A stretch of 64,000 nt of DNA from Coriolopsis trogii (taxonomy: Eukaryota; Basidiomycota; Agaricomycetes; Polyporales; Polyporaceae). The translations under genes were made by a program, and so were the position numbers. Under the pieces are notes generated by a model. That model ran no database searches, was not told the DNA's origin, and saw only the letters and a list, made by a program, of their open reading frames with translations. The first letter of the stretch is position 1, and each line of letters starts with the position of its first letter. Of the stretch, positions 48,185 through 60,921 are shown piece after piece. The DNA lies in contig JAHYIO010000005.1 in NCBI GenBank assembly GCA_020543525.1, positions 1,771,001 to 1,835,000 of the forward strand. Direction: 5' to 3'.

Positions 48185-50473
48185 ATGAGCGACCAGCTTG
48201 CGTTCGTAGCTGCTGCTATTGCCGCCCTAGTCTCCTTTGTCGTCTATCGTGCCTTCATTATAGCTCAGCGTTCAACCTCATTACCACCGGGCCCGAAACC
48301 GCTTCCTCTGATTGGCAATCTCGCCGACTTGCCCCGGTCCCGGCCTTGGGAAACGTTCTCGAAGTGGGGTGATCAGTACGGTGAGTACATTTTCACACTG
48401 ATCTCAGCTTATTGGCTTGTCGAAGGCCATGCCCATTGTGAAGGAGCGCATTTGTGACACTCAATTCTTCGCTAGGTGGCATGACCTACGTTAACGCCCT
48501 TGGCCAAAGCATCATCGTTCTGAACGATCCCAAGTATGCCATCGAAATACTCGACAAGAAGGGTGTCCTCTACAGCGACCGTCCCAAGCTAGTCATGGGC
48601 GGTCAGCTCGTTGGCTGGGACGAGGGTCCCGCTCTCATTCAGTTCTCCGACCGCTGGGTCGAGTATCGCCGCCTCTTCAGCCAATTCATGGGCACGAAGG
48701 CCAAAGTAGACGCATTTGGCCCCGAGATACAAGCAGAGACCAATGTCTACCTGAAACATCTCCTTAACGAGCCTTCCAGCTGGGTCGAGCACACTCGCCG
48801 GTATGCCCTCTCATACGCCACTCTGATTTTTAGCCAGTTTATTCATCCGAATTATGAAAAGGTTTGCAGGCGGGATTGTCCTCCTACTCGCTTACGGCTG
48901 CAGAGCTTCCGATCCAGGCGGCGAGCAGCTCGTCAAACTTGTTGACGATGCCATGGACGGCTTCTCCGAGACCACAAAACCAAACGCGTTCCTCGTCGAC
49001 GTCTTCCCTTTGCGTGCGTAGCCACTCCCACTGCCTTCTCTGCACATTTACAGACTGACATGGCATGTTGAAGTACAATACGTGCCTTCCTGGATGCCTG
49101 GAACTGCGTGGAAGCAGAAAGCCAAGGAATATCGAGTTTATGTTGAAGCGATGCTCCACGAACCGTTCGAGCTAGTGAAGCAACAGATGGTGGGCCAGAA
49201 AAGCCTTTTCCTCGGGTTAACCTTCTGACCTTGTCCCCCGTGAAAGGCCTCAGGTATTGCGCGTCCTTCCTTCACTCGCAGTCACCTCGAAGGGAAGACT
49301 TATCACGCAGACGAGGAACGTGTGATCCAATGGGCGGCTGCAGGAATCTATAGCGGTGCGCTTTCCTACTACTCTCGTCTGTTACTTACTAAGCGTGCAT
49401 ACTGGCGACACGTCCAGGCGGCGCAGACACCGTCAGTATTGTCTCTCATTTCCGAGCTTCGACGCTCACTAATGTTGTATCAACAGACAGTGGCAGGTAT
49501 GGAGGCTTTCATGCTCGGCATCATGCGTCACGAGAGAGAGAGGATTGCTGCACAAGCAGAGATCGATGCTGTAGTCGGACGCGATCGTCTCCCGACATTC
49601 GCTGACCGCGAGCGATTGCCATACTGCGAGGCCTTGTACCTCGAGATCATGCGTTGCTACACATTCGGACCTCTGGGTGAGTGTGCCTACCACCTGGGTA
49701 GTCTTATGTCACGACGCTCCGTTATACGAGTACATTGGCTCATGCTCCTTCTGTGCAGGACTGGCACACGTTGCGCGCGAGGACGATATCCACGACGGAT
49801 ACCTTGTCCCAAAGGGGTCGATCATCATCCCAAATAATTGGTGTGTCGCCCTCATAGTCGCAGTGCTAGGCATAACTCATGGCTTCTGTTACACACAGGC
49901 GGTTCTTCCGGGACCCAAAGACGTACCCGGAACCTGAGAAGTTTACCCCCGAACGCTTCATGGGTGCGAAGAAGCAGCTTGACCCGCGCAAGTATCTCTT
50001 TGGCTATGGGCGTCGGTGGGCATCGTTCACAACATTCACATATCTAACTTCTTTTGTTGCTGACGCCAGTATTTATGTGCTCTATGTCCTGACCGTCCCT
50101 GCACAAAATCAAGCATTTGTCCAGGCAGGTCGTCTCGTCGACAGTCGAACGCCGGAACGTGCTCTCATACACATACATCAGGGATTCACCTGGCGGACAC
50201 ATCAATGTGGCTTTCCTCTGTGTCTATTTTGGCCGCCTTCAACGTCAAACCGCCTCTCAAGGATGGGAAGCCCGTCATCCCCTCTGGCCAGTTCTCAGAC
50301 GGTGGTATCAGGTACGTGAGCTGCGCCCGCTCGCTCCCGGCGCGAAATCAACAACGTGAATGTATGACTCACCAGGTCTTGATCATGACAGTCATCCCGA
50401 GCCCTTTGAATGTGTCATCTCGCCGCGAAGGGGCTCGGAGGCCCTTGTGCTTGGACTTTCAGTAAGCCTGTGA
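48185..50473 (+). CDS. Cytochrome P450 monooxygenase
   Basis: ATG at 48185, TGA 50471-50473, about ten exons. It has an N-terminal membrane anchor, then LPPGPKPLPLIGNL. Further blocks are YSDRPKLVMGGQL, WVEYRRLFSQFMG, HTRR|FAGGIVLLLAYG, YVPSWMPGTAWK, GIYSG-GADT-TVAGMEAFML, LPYCEALYLEIMRCYTFGPLG (ExxR: EIMR), DDIHDGYLVPKGS, YPEPEKFTPERFMG, and the heme loop FGYGRRICPGR. The oxygen-binding GADT is carried by a 14-nt micro-exon near 49418 flanked by GT-AG introns. It ends GIS-HPEPFECVISPRRG, using an acceptor near 50389. The style matches basidiomycete CYPs related to O-methylsterigmatocystin-type oxidoreductases. Between CPGR and HLADTSMWL an extra in-frame stretch or a short intron (about 50130-50185) is unresolved. 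The substrate is unknown. Confidence 0.85.
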
Positions 50474-50631
50474 TACTGGAGTATCCACAGATTCTGTCCC
50501 GCCAAGTAGTATCAGAAACGAAGTCCTAACATAGGAGAGAAAATTTCTGCAGCGCGCAATTACGACGACTAGGTAACAGTAATTATGTGCAATAAATCCA
50601 CATCTGCTCGTCAAGGCAATCACGCGGCCCG

Positions 50632-53560
50632 TTATTTCTTCGGTTTCGACTTTCTCTTCAAGGCACTCAAGCATGCCGATCCAAGCCTCTGCGCCAGCGT
50701 TGAAGGCCTGAGGCCTGCCCTCCTCAGTTGTTGTTCTTTCGCCTTCGTCTGCCTCTCTTTGGATGGCGTCTGCGACTCGACAACTGCAGCAGGCAAAGAC
50801 GAGAACACGGGTGGACCAGGGTCTTCAGCCACGGTTTTCATCCTGCGCCGTTTGTTGCTGCTTTGCCCTGGAACAGCGTCATCATCGTCGACGGGCTCAT
50901 CGTTCGAGTCGTCGTAGGTCACCATCGACTTGCCAATAGGTCCAATCGGGCGTTTTGGCCTCCAGTCAGCAGGCACCTGATCCCCGACGCGGTCGTCTGA
51001 CGGCCAGCGATACTTCCGGATCGCATCATCCATGGCAACGAGCATGGCATAGTGAGTTTCCATCGATTGCGCATAGGCTCGATGCTGCTCTGTAACCCGC
51101 ATGGGCGTTACTGTCTGCGACATGACGGCCCCGCCTTGGACCTTCGCTGCCATCCATCCGCATTCGTGAGCGCCGACCTCGGTGATGTCGTCGTCCACAG
51201 TGGGCGGGAGCGCGATACCTTCCAGGGACGCCTTCAGAGCGGCAGCTTGTTTCTGTCGCTCAGTGGCGAGCCTCTGTTGCTCCTTCTCTGCGTCGACCAG
51301 GTAATACGCGCGGAAGCGCTGGATCACCGAGGAGAGGAAGGTATCCAGCGGACTAGAGAACTTGAGCTCCCCGCCTCTCGATCCTGGAAGGAGCGCGAGG
51401 ATGGTGTCGACGTTCTTCATGACTGCCGCCTTGGTCGCGCCGCACTGGTATTCCCCATTGACCACCGTGTACGAGTCAAAGAAGTCCTCGATCCAGTTGG
51501 GGACGTCGGTGCAGTTTGAGCGCAGGTAGCGAATGGCGTAATAGAGGATGACATAGAAGAACGCCTCGAGTTCGTCGACCGTCGACACCAGTTTGGCGCT
51601 TCGTGAGAGGAGGCTGACGGACATGAACTGCCAGGTGCCCTGTAAGATAGCGTCGTCAACGATAGATGATCAGGGGGCACAGCATACTAAATGTAACAAC
51701 TCACAGTCCGTTCCGGCTGGCGAGGCAGGGATGTCGTCTGTTTCGTTGTAGTAGGCTTGGACATCTCCCAATCGGCAAGAAGGCCGGACCAACTGACGAC
51801 ATGCTTCTCCGTCTTGGGTATCCGTATAACTCTGGGGATGATGAGTATGTTGCCTCCGCTCACATCACGATGTATGATGTGCTTTTGTTCCATCGCGAAG
51901 TAATGAGCTAGAAGGCGAACTCAAAGTAAGCACATGATTGAAGACGTCGGGCTTGAATAGAACTACGCACCGTACATGCAGTCATAGACGATCTTCACGA
52001 GCTGCTTCCCACTTCTGATTTCAGAAAGAGGCAATGCGACTTCTTCCACAACAAGGCGGTAGTGCTGATGCAGACGCAACGGACAGTCTCCGCGAAACCT
52101 CGACTGTTCGGTCTCACCGTCGCCACTGGCTACTTCTCGCCTTCGCTTTGTACCACCAGACGTGGTCCTGTCGAGCGTGATTCGCGACGAGGACGCAACC
52201 GGTGGACCATCTTGTGGCGGCGTAGAAACCACAGGGCTTTGAGGCGGGTGCTTGCGAATCCACCAGTCGGCAGTGATTGTCCGATGTCCATCGATGTCAC
52301 CATGACATACGAGTGTCGGAACGTGGGGAACACCCGTCAGTTTGCTGAGCGTGACACCTTCCTGATCCACGTCAAGATATGCCGCGCGCCAGGCGTTCTT
52401 CAACCACATAAAGGTTCCGGTATCGCGTTCAAGGGCGACAAACCCTTGAGTACCTCTGCCTGCCATTCCTTGAGCAAGGAACGACGGCTTGCCAACCAGG
52501 AACACGCGCGTCTTCCCGCCACTTCCATCAGGAACGCGCAGGAGATAGCGAGGCCACCCTTTGACGAGAGACTCGCGAAATTTGGTTCGGACGTACGCGA
52601 ATGTGAGCTTTTTTGGGATCTTCTCCTTCGAGAGCGACCGTTCCGTGTGGTCCCAGTCATCAGCATCGGGTTTTGACAGTCTTTCCATAATATTCCAATT
52701 CGCATCACCTTCATGTACGCGGGTAGCAGTGGGATCGAAGCCGAGCTGGGATAGAGACATACGCGAGATCCGCCATAGGATATCACAGACCTTCTCCCAA
52801 TGCACGTAGTAGTCAACGGCCTTCGTGACGATGCAACCGGACCTGTCCCATCTGATGAAACGGAAGCGGCGACCGAGAACAAGCATCATGAAGAGGGCGG
52901 TCCGTTGCTGCACAGCAAACGCGAGTTCGGCGTACGTGATGAGCTGACTACGGACCTTGGTGCGACTGTGAGCCGTAGCAGGAAGGACATCGTCGCCCGT
53001 GTCAACGTAGGGATTGTTCATCGTCTGCGCGTTCTTAAATTCCACAGGAATTATCTGGTCAGGCCAGTGCGGGCGGCCATCGTCCGGGGTACAATCGTCA
53101 GGGAAGAATGCAGAGTCGACGCGTTGACGTGTGCTATCAACGGCTCGATAGTCAGGTCTGTCTTCCGACAAAGCGAGCTTGTAACCAGGTGCTAGCTTGT
53201 GCTTGTTGATGGCGAACGTCTGTTCGTTGATGAGAAATAAGCAATGCTATACAATTTAGAGATAGGCGAGTGATTACGCACAAAATGTTTGGATATCTTC
53301 TTCTCTGACCATTCTCGAGCACCCTTGAGACTTTCGAAGGGGTTTCTGGTTGTGATTGGTTTGACAAAGGCGTCGGAAGAAACGGCGGGGAAAAAGGCAT
53401 CAACAAAATCGTCGAGAGTGCAGCCAACGGCCTTGTTAGCCATGTCTTCTGCCTTCCTTGCACGGTACTGGTCAAGACGTTGGCGATTGGGGTCTCCAGC
53501 GAGAGATTGAGCGAAGACAGTGGCGGCTCCCTTGCAGGGTGTGCTCTGGTTAGCAGCCAT
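50632..53560 (-). CDS. FunK1-type fungal protein kinase, copy A
   Basis: Four exons (53282-53560, 51971-53219, 51705-51907, 50632-51639) give 912 aa with no lesion. The N-terminal quarter is a family-specific region (CTLDDFVDAFFPAVSS). Then come LITYAELAFAVQQRTALF, RFIRWDRSGCIVT, the glycine-loop-like GRGTQGFVALERDTGTF, and WLKNAWRAAYLDVD with a candidate beta-3 Lys. HYRLVVEEVALPL and the catalytic loop HIIHRDVSGGNILI follow, then LADWEMSK in place of DFG and GTWQFMS at the activation segment. The C-terminal extension ends with a basic nuclear-type tail (SSNKRRRMK; LKRKSKPKK). FunK1 kinases are eukaryotic-like kinases expanded in multicellular basidiomycetes; substrates are unknown. Intron positions are the same as in copies B to D. 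Confidence 0.9.
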
Positions 53561-53625
53561 ATCGTTAGTAAGGTAGATAATCGCGGTTGGAAGATGGAAG
53601 CGTACGGATATTCGGCGCACGAGAA

Positions 53626-53635
53626 GTTTTATATC
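53626..53635 (-). promoter_or_regulatory. TATA-like box upstream of kinase copy A
   Basis: Reads GATATAAAAC on the coding strand, about 66 bp upstream of the ATG at 53560. The same ten bases occur upstream of kinases C and D, which supports a shared core promoter. It is missing at the corresponding place in copy B. Confidence 0.5.
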
Positions 53636-53660
53636 GCAGGTGCCGGGCCACAGGTGTGTG

Positions 53661-54349
53661 TAATTTACGCTTGAGCGGCTGACGCCGTTGTGGCTGTATG
53701 ATGTTCTTCAGGAAGCGAGCACCCAGATACAATAATAAAGTTGAATGCAGACAATGGGGCTTTGCGGAGACGAGGGCGGAGATCTAGAGACGAAGGACGT
53801 CCGACTTGGTGATGGGGGTTCGGAATGAACGCTACTGCCTGCCTGATCGGGACAAGTCGGTTCACTTTCCCACATGCCAAGCGCCTCCCCACGTTCACTC
53901 GCTTTTTCCTCCCTCATGATCACGCTGAATATCTTGACTTGCAGACGAAGTATTGAGTTGATTTCTGCACTTCGGGGGCTGTCGCTGCCCTGATTCATAG
54001 AGTTACGGACGAACGCTCACGATCTAGTAGTTCAACCGCCAAGCACAGCCACTGGTTAGACAGTCTACCAATGGCGGCATTCTAGATAGTAGTCCAAAAG
54101 TGCGCCGCGCTCTTGTCGAACTTCGTGAGTCATGGACCGGCGGAAGCAGTTGAAGGACGAGGAGGCACCGGCACCCCAGGCTGTCATGACCGTCTCTGGG
54201 ACAAATGCTCTTCCTCAGGTATACAGGTTCCTATTCTTCGACATATTCAGCAAAGAATAAGATTCACAATATCCGGAAGCTAGCCAATAATCGATCCACA
54301 CAAAATGTACAGTAAACACCTTCGCAATCGGCTCGGAGTTGCAGGGCCA
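53661..54349. other. Kinase A upstream region
   Basis: No gene recognised. The stretch 53700-53925 is a duplicated upstream module also found before kinases B, C and D (shared words include GGTTCGGAATGAA, TGCCTGCCTG and AAGCGCCTC). AAGCACAGCCACT...GGTTAGA at 54041-54060 recurs in the palindrome spacer at 61383-61405. Confidence 0.6.
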
Positions 54350-57261
54350 TTATTTCTTCGTCCTCTTATTTTTGAAAGCCTTCAAGCATGCTGATCCAAT
54401 CCTCTGCGCCAGCGTCGTAGGCCTGAGGCCTGCCCTCCTCAGTTGCTTTTCGTTCACCTTCGTCTGCTTCTCTTTGGTTGGCATCTGCGACTCGACGACA
54501 ACAGCAGGCAAAGACGAAAACACGGGCGGACCTGGGTCTTCAGCCACGGCTTTCATCCTGCGCCGTTTGTTGCTGCTTCGTCCGGGACCAGCCTCATCAT
54601 CCGAGTCAACGGGCTCATCGTTCGTGTCGTCGCACGCCGTGACAATCGACCTCCCGAGAGGCCCTACTGGACGCTTGGGCCGCCAGCTCGCAGGCACCTG
54701 ATCGCCGACAAGGTCGTTTTGTGGCCACAGCGGTTGCTTGCCCGTTTGTGACAGGAGGACGAGCATGGTCTTATGTGACTGTATCAACTTCGCGAGCTCC
54801 CGATCCCGCTCCGTCGCCCGGCGTTGCGGCTGCATATCGTCCGAGATGACATCCCCCATCTCCTTCTCGAGCTCCTCGGACCCGAAGAAGCCCACACCGC
54901 TGTCCCCGTGGGGTGCAGGCGGAAGTGGGAGGTTGTTCACGGAGGTCTTCAAGGCGGCGATCTCTTTCGCTCGCTCGGCGGCAGCTTCCAGTTCGAGCTC
55001 CTTCTCCGCTTCGACGATGTAGTATGCACGGAATCGCTCGATCAGCTTGGTGAGGAGGTTGTCCAGCGGACTCGAGAATCTCAGTCTCTGGCCCTTCGAT
55101 CCGGGTTGAAGTGCGAGAATGCCGCCATGGTTCTTCATGAGATAGGCCTTGGTCGCACCGCAGAAGTACTCCCCGTTCTGCACCGAGTACGAGTCAAAGA
55201 AGTCTTCGATCCAGTTCGGAACGTCAGGGCAGTTTGAACGCAGGTAGCGGATGGCGTAGTAGAGTATAACGTAGAAGAACGCTTCGAGTTCGTCGACCGT
55301 CGATACCATCTTCGTGCTTCGTGAAAGAAGATCAACAGACATGAATTGCCAGGTACCCTACGGCATTGATGGTTACCAATCCGTTTTCAGATAGATGAAC
55401 GTTAGAACTCACAGTTCGTTCCGGCTGACGGGGCAGTGAAATCTTCTCATGAGTCGTAGTAGGCTTCGACATCTCCCAGTCCGCCAGAAGACCTGACCAA
55501 GTCAGGAAATTCGCCCCTGTTGTCGGATTGCAAACAATCTTGGGCATGATGAGTATGTTACCCCCGCTCACATCACGGTGTATGATGTGCTTCTGATCCA
55601 TTGCGACGTAGTGAGCTTCAAGCAAGACATTGTGAGCGCATGAGGAGACAGTTAGTAGCGAAGCTACTCACCATATAAGCAATCGTAGATTATCTTCACG
55701 AGCTGCCGCCCGCCTCGGATTTCCGAGAGAGGCATTGCGACCTCGGCCACGACAAGACGATAGTGCTGATGCAGACGCAATGGACAGTCCCTCCGGAACT
55801 TCGACTGGTCAACCACGCCATCGTCCTCAACAACAACTCCTCGCTTTCGCTTCGTGCCGGCAGACGTTGTCCGGTCGAGCGTGACCCGCGACGACGATGC
55901 GGCGGGCGGACCATCGCGTGCTGGCGCTGCCGGGACAACAGAACTTTGAGGTGGATGTTTGCGGATCCACCAGTCCGCAGCGATCGTCCGATGGCCTTCG
56001 ATGTCACCATGGCACACGAGCGTCGGAACGTTGGGCACGCCCACCAGCTTGCTCAGCGTGACACCTTCCTGATCCACGTCAAGATACGCCGCGCGCCAAG
56101 CGTTCTTCAACCAGCTGAATATGCCCGTATCGCGCTCCAGGGCGACATAACCTTGGGTACCCCTGCCTGCCATCCCTTGAGCGAGAAACGACGGTTTTCC
56201 AACCAGAAATTCGCGCATCTTGCCGCTAGTGCCATCAGGAACGCGCAGGATATAGCGAGGCCACCCCTTGACAAGAGACTCTTGGAATTTGGCTCGGACG
56301 TAGGCGAATGTGAGCTTCTCCGGGATTTTGTCGTCTGGGAGTATGCGCTCGCTGTGGTCCCAGTCTCCAGCGTTGGGTTTCGACAGTCGATCCATGAGAT
56401 CCCAGTCTTCATCATCTTCGTAGATGCGCGTAGCAGTGGAGTCGAAGCCGAGCTGGGATGGAGACATACGCGAGATCCGCCATAGAATGTCGCAGACCTT
56501 CTTCCACTGCACGTAGTAGTCGACGGCTTTCGTGACGATGCAGCCGGACCTATCCCATCTGATGAGACGGAGACGGCGACCGAGAATGAGGAACGTGAAG
56601 AGTGCGGTCCGTTGTTGCACAGCGAACGCGAGTTCAGCGTACGTGATCAACTGACCGCGGACCTTAGTGCGAGTGCGAGCAGTGGCAGGAAGAACATCGT
56701 CGGGGGTATCATCATAGGGATCGTTCTCCGTATCCGCATTCTTAAATTCCACGGGAATGATCTGGTCAGGCCAATGTGGCCGACCATCATCCGGGGTTTT
56801 ATCGGCGGGGAAGAATGCGGAATCGACTCGCTGACGGGTGACAGCTCGATAATCGGGTCTGTCTTCCGATAGTGCCAACTTGTAACCAGGTACTAGGTTG
56901 TGAACGTTGATAATAGATGTCTGTATACTGGTTAGAGAATGCTGAACGTGGAACGTGGTTGTCAGAGGGAACTGGCACGCACGAATTTCTTGGATATCTT
57001 CTTCTCCGACAAACTACCAGCACCCTTGAGACTTTCGAAAGGATTCTCGGTAACAGATGGTTTGCCGGGTGTCTTGGATGAGACAGCGGGGAAGAAAGCT
57101 TTGACGAACTCGTCGATACCACAACCTACGGCCTTGTTCGCCATTTCTTATGCCTTTCTGGCTCGGTATTGCTCGAGACCTTGACGGTTTGGGTCACCAG
57201 CAAGAGACTGAGCAAAAATGGGGTTTGCACCCTTACAGGGAGTCCTAGTGTTTGCAGACAT
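54350..57261 (-). pseudogene. FunK1-type kinase, copy B, with early stop codon
   Basis: It has the same four-exon structure as copy A (56983-57261, 55672-56920, 55413-55615, 54350-55357), with exon lengths identical to A. Kinase motifs are intact: GRGTQGYVALERDTGIF, WLKNAWRAAYLDVD, HIIHRDVSGGNILI and LADWEMSK. In exon 1, however, the codon after ...QYRARKA is TAA (57148-57150) where copy A has GAA, so a protein started at 57261 stops after about 37 codons. The next in-frame ATG at 57144 (MANKAVGC) directly follows and could give a product lacking only the non-kinase N terminus. The TATA-like box of copies A, C and D is also missing. Copy B is either a recent pseudogene or an N-terminally shortened gene. 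Confidence 0.75.
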
Positions 57262-57989
57262 ATTAGTATGACGGAGGTTGGGGAAGAAAGAAACGTACGA
57301 ATATTCGGCGCGGGCGAGGTTTACGGGCCACACCAGGCGGTAGAGGCTCGAGCTTGAGCACCTGACGTGGACTTGGATTTCAGAAGCTCTTCAAGGCAGC
57401 GGGCCACCAGATGGAACAATAAATGCCACTGCGAACAATGGCGATTCGCGGAGACGGGGACGGAGAGACAAAGGTGATGGAGGTTCGGAATGAACGCGAT
57501 AGTTGCCTGCCTGTTTGGGATGAGCTCGTTTCCCACGCATAAAGCGCCTCTCAGCGGTTACTTACTCGCTGGCTCCTCCTCAATCCCATGGTTACCGTGA
57601 GTGATCTAACTGAGAATCGATAGAGAATGGGCACTCACGAGCTGTTGTGATCCTGATTCGTTAGGAGAAGTGGCGGACAGACACTCAGGCTTTAGTAGCC
57701 GCTCATACACGAAGTACAGCTACTAGTTGTGCTAAGGCGCTGGGTCCCGACACGTACGCAGCGCTCTCGTGTTCAACAGATTCAGCTTAGTGAGCGTCGA
57801 GGCCCATGTCATCGGAAAAGGTGCGCATTATACGGGCCGTTACATGCGACCGAATGTTGGCCCGCTGCGTGGTATTGTACAAGTACTGAACGAAACCATT
57901 ACGCTCGTGAAGAATATGGGCAAAGCCCCACTGTACGATATAGTTAGGGGCTGGTGACTTCTGCCTCTCGCCCCAGTCTCGGACAGCCG
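57262..57989. other. Kinase B upstream region
   Basis: No gene recognised. The duplicated kinase upstream module lies at about 57380-57570. The rest separates it from the 3' end of kinase C. Confidence 0.5.
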
Positions 57990-60921
57990 TTAAGCCTTCT
58001 TCCCAGTGAGCCAATTCGGCAACAGGGCCATGGTCTTCCCAAGGAACCAATCACGAAGCCCCTCTTTCTTCAGCTGTCGGTCATCCATCTGTTGCCAGGC
58101 GAAATTCACCTGCTTCGCCTTCCTCGTTCTCCGCGATGGCGTTTGCGGTGGTTTCTGCGCAGAAGGGTGTATGGGCAAAGAGGCGAACGTCGGCTCGCCC
58201 TCTTCGTGCTCCTCGGTCTTGCGTCGTTTGATGATGTGTTCGAGTGCTTCGTCGATGTCGTCCGCGGTGATATCACACGTCACCCTTGACTTGCCGACTG
58301 GGCCCACAGGACGCTTGGGCACCCAATCGTCCGGTACCCGATCCCCGACATGATCATCGTCTGGCCACTCCATCGTCCGCATCGCGTCGTACAGAACAAT
58401 GAGCATCATTTGATGGGACTGGACCGACCGGGCGAGCTCGTGGTCCTCCTCGGTCACAAGCTGCCGAGTTTTCTTCTTGAGTAGCATGACGTCGTCGCCG
58501 GCCGCGGCCCTGTCGACATTGGGAGGGAGCGACCTGAACGGTTCATCAGGCTCGTACCCTTCCTTGCTTGCCACTTGAGGAAGCTGAAGCTTGCTCAGGG
58601 CCTCCCGTAGGTCTGAAGCGGCCTTGCGCTGCTTGGCCACTCTAGTGACGCGATAGTGCGCGTTGAAGCGTCTGAGCATAGACAGCAACACTCCGTCGAG
58701 CGGGCTGTGAAACCTCAGGTGGACGAGCTGGTCTTTGCTGTCTTTGATGAGCAGCTCTGGCTCTCCGCTGCCGTTCATCAAGTCCGACTTCTTGTTCCCG
58801 CACGAATACTGGCCGTTGACGAAAGTGTACGAGTCGAAGAGGTCCTCAATGAAGTTCGGGACGTCGCGGCAGTTCGATCGCAGATAGCGGATGGCGTAGT
58901 AGAGGATCACGTAGAGGAACGCCTCGAGCTCGTCTACAGTCGAGACTGTCTTGGATCCCTGAGTGAGTAAACCAGCCGACATGAACTGCCAGGTACCCTA
59001 CAGCGGTAGCCAGTCAGAACAGAGAATTGGGGACCAAGTGAGACAAACGCACCGTTCGTTCAGGTTGGCGAGAAAGCTTCGTCTTCCGCTTGTCAAGCGT
59101 GGGTTTCGACATCTCCCAGTCGGCTAGAAGACCGGTCCATCGGACGTAGAACTTGTCGCCTGTGGTGCTGGGGATGACTTTCGGTAGGATCAGGATGTTT
59201 CCCCCGCTGACATCGCGGTGGATGATATGCTTCTGATCCATCGCGATATAGTGAGCTGCGAGAACAGCGCGATGAGCGTCGGCGCACCAGCAAAGGACGA
59301 GAGATACACACCTGTCAAACAGTCGTATACGATTGAGAGCAATTGTTTGCCCCCCGTGATATGGTGGAGAGGCATCGCCACTTCTGCCACGACAAGCCGG
59401 TAGTGTTGATGTAGACGAAGCGGACACCGTTTCCGAGGCTTGGTCTGGGGTTCGGGAGTGTCTTCTTCGACCGTCCCTCGCTTGCGCTTCATTCCGGACG
59501 AAGTGGTCCGGTCGAGCGTAACGCGCGAGGTGGAGGCAATAGGCATACCACTCGTTGTGGTCGTAGGTACTGAGAGCCCCGCAGGCTCGTCTTTCTTCGA
59601 GTGCTTCCGTGTCCACCAGTCGGCAGTGATCGTCCTATGGCCTTCGATATCACCATGGCAAACAAGCGTCGGGACATGGGGCACGCCCGCGAGCTTGTGG
59701 AGAGAGTCTCCTTCCTTGTCGACGTCCAGATATGCCGCACGCCACGCGTTCTTCATCCACATGAAGGTACCCGTATTGGGATCGAGCGCCACGAAGCCTT
59801 GAGTCGCTCGACCCGCCACCCCGGGAGCCATGAAGGACGGCTTACCGACCAGGAAGTAGCGCGGTGGCCGGCCCTCGCCGTCGGGAACACTGATCTTGTA
59901 CCGGGGCCATTCGTCGACCAGGGAGGCCTTGAACTTGGCACGTACGTATGCGAACGTTATGTCCTTCGGTATCTCTCCCTCGGGGAGATTGCGTTCGGCG
60001 TGGTTCCAGTCGGTGGTCCGCTCTGTCGAGGCCTGAGTCATGAGCTTCCACTCCTCATCGTGAGGATAGAGGCGCGTGGCAGTGGAGTCGAAGCCGAGCT
60101 GGTCGCGGGTTAACCGAGATATCCGCCAGAGGATATCGCACATCTTCTTCCAGTTGGAGACGTAGTCGACCGCCTGGGTCACGATGCACCCGGACCTATC
60201 CCACCGGAGGAGACGGAAGCGACGGCCCATGATGAGGAACATGAAGAGCGCCGTACGTTGTTGGACGGCGAAAGCAAGTTCGGCATACGTGATGAGCTGG
60301 CCACGGACTTTTGCGCGGGTGTTGGCGGTGGCTGGGAGAACGTCGTCGTCGGTGTCCTGGAACGGGTCATTCTCCGTCTTCGAGTTCTTGAACTCGATTG
60401 CGACTATCTGGTCGGCCCAGTTCGGACGTCCGTTGGTCGGGACTTCTTTCTCTTGAAACAACGCGGAGTCAATTCGCTGATATTTGGGATCGACAGCTCG
60501 TGCGTCGGGTTTCCTCTCAGAGAGCGCAATGCCGTAACCGGGTACGAGTTTTTCTGCGGTGACGGCCCGTGTCTGAAGTACAGTGAGCTATAACCTGGTG
60601 ACAGGAGAGTGACTGGTTACGCACGAAGGCCTGGGATATCTCACCCTCCGCCATGTTGGTGGCGTTCGCGAGCTTGGAGAACGGGTTCCTCTTGACCTCA
60701 GGTTTGCCGGCGGTGTCTGGTGATACAGGAGGAAAGAAAGCGTCGATAAATTCGTCGAGACTGCAGGCGACGCCGTTGTGTGCCATGTCTTCTGTCTTCT
60801 TCGCGCGGTATTGGCTTAGATGTTGTCGACAGAGTTGACCAGCTAGTGATTGTGCGAAGACGGTAATGTAGTTGGCTTGTGCTGGGGTATCCTTGTGAGC
60901 ATCTTCGATATCGGAAGACAT
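57990..60921 (-). CDS. FunK1-type fungal protein kinase, copy C (left side of palindrome)
   Basis: Four exons (60625-60921, 59312-60572, 59053-59255, 57990-58997) give 922 aa. Blocks are CSLDEFIDAFFPPVSP, LITYAELAFAVQQRTALF, RLLRWDRSGCIVT, GRATQGFVALDPNTGTF, WMKNAWRAAYLDVD, HIIHRDVSGGNILI, LADWEMSK, GTWQFMS and a basic C terminus. The glycine-loop-like motif has Ala where copies A and B have Gly (GRATQG versus GRGTQG). Exon 1 and most of exon 2 lie inside the palindrome arm and match copy D almost base for base. From 59363 downward, still inside exon 2, similarity drops to that of ordinary paralogues. The gene looks functional. Confidence 0.9.

Noticed and set aside
50340..50473. Apparent frameshift near the 3' end of the P450 at 48185-50473
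   Set aside because: Using the AG at about 50389 restores the family-like ending HPEPFECVISPRRG, so no lesion is needed.
59601..60113. Long open frame (170 codons) antisense to kinase C, mirrored at 62665-63177 antisense to kinase D
   Set aside because: Shadow of the GC-rich coding strand; its translation has no family motif, and equivalent frames in copies A and B differ.
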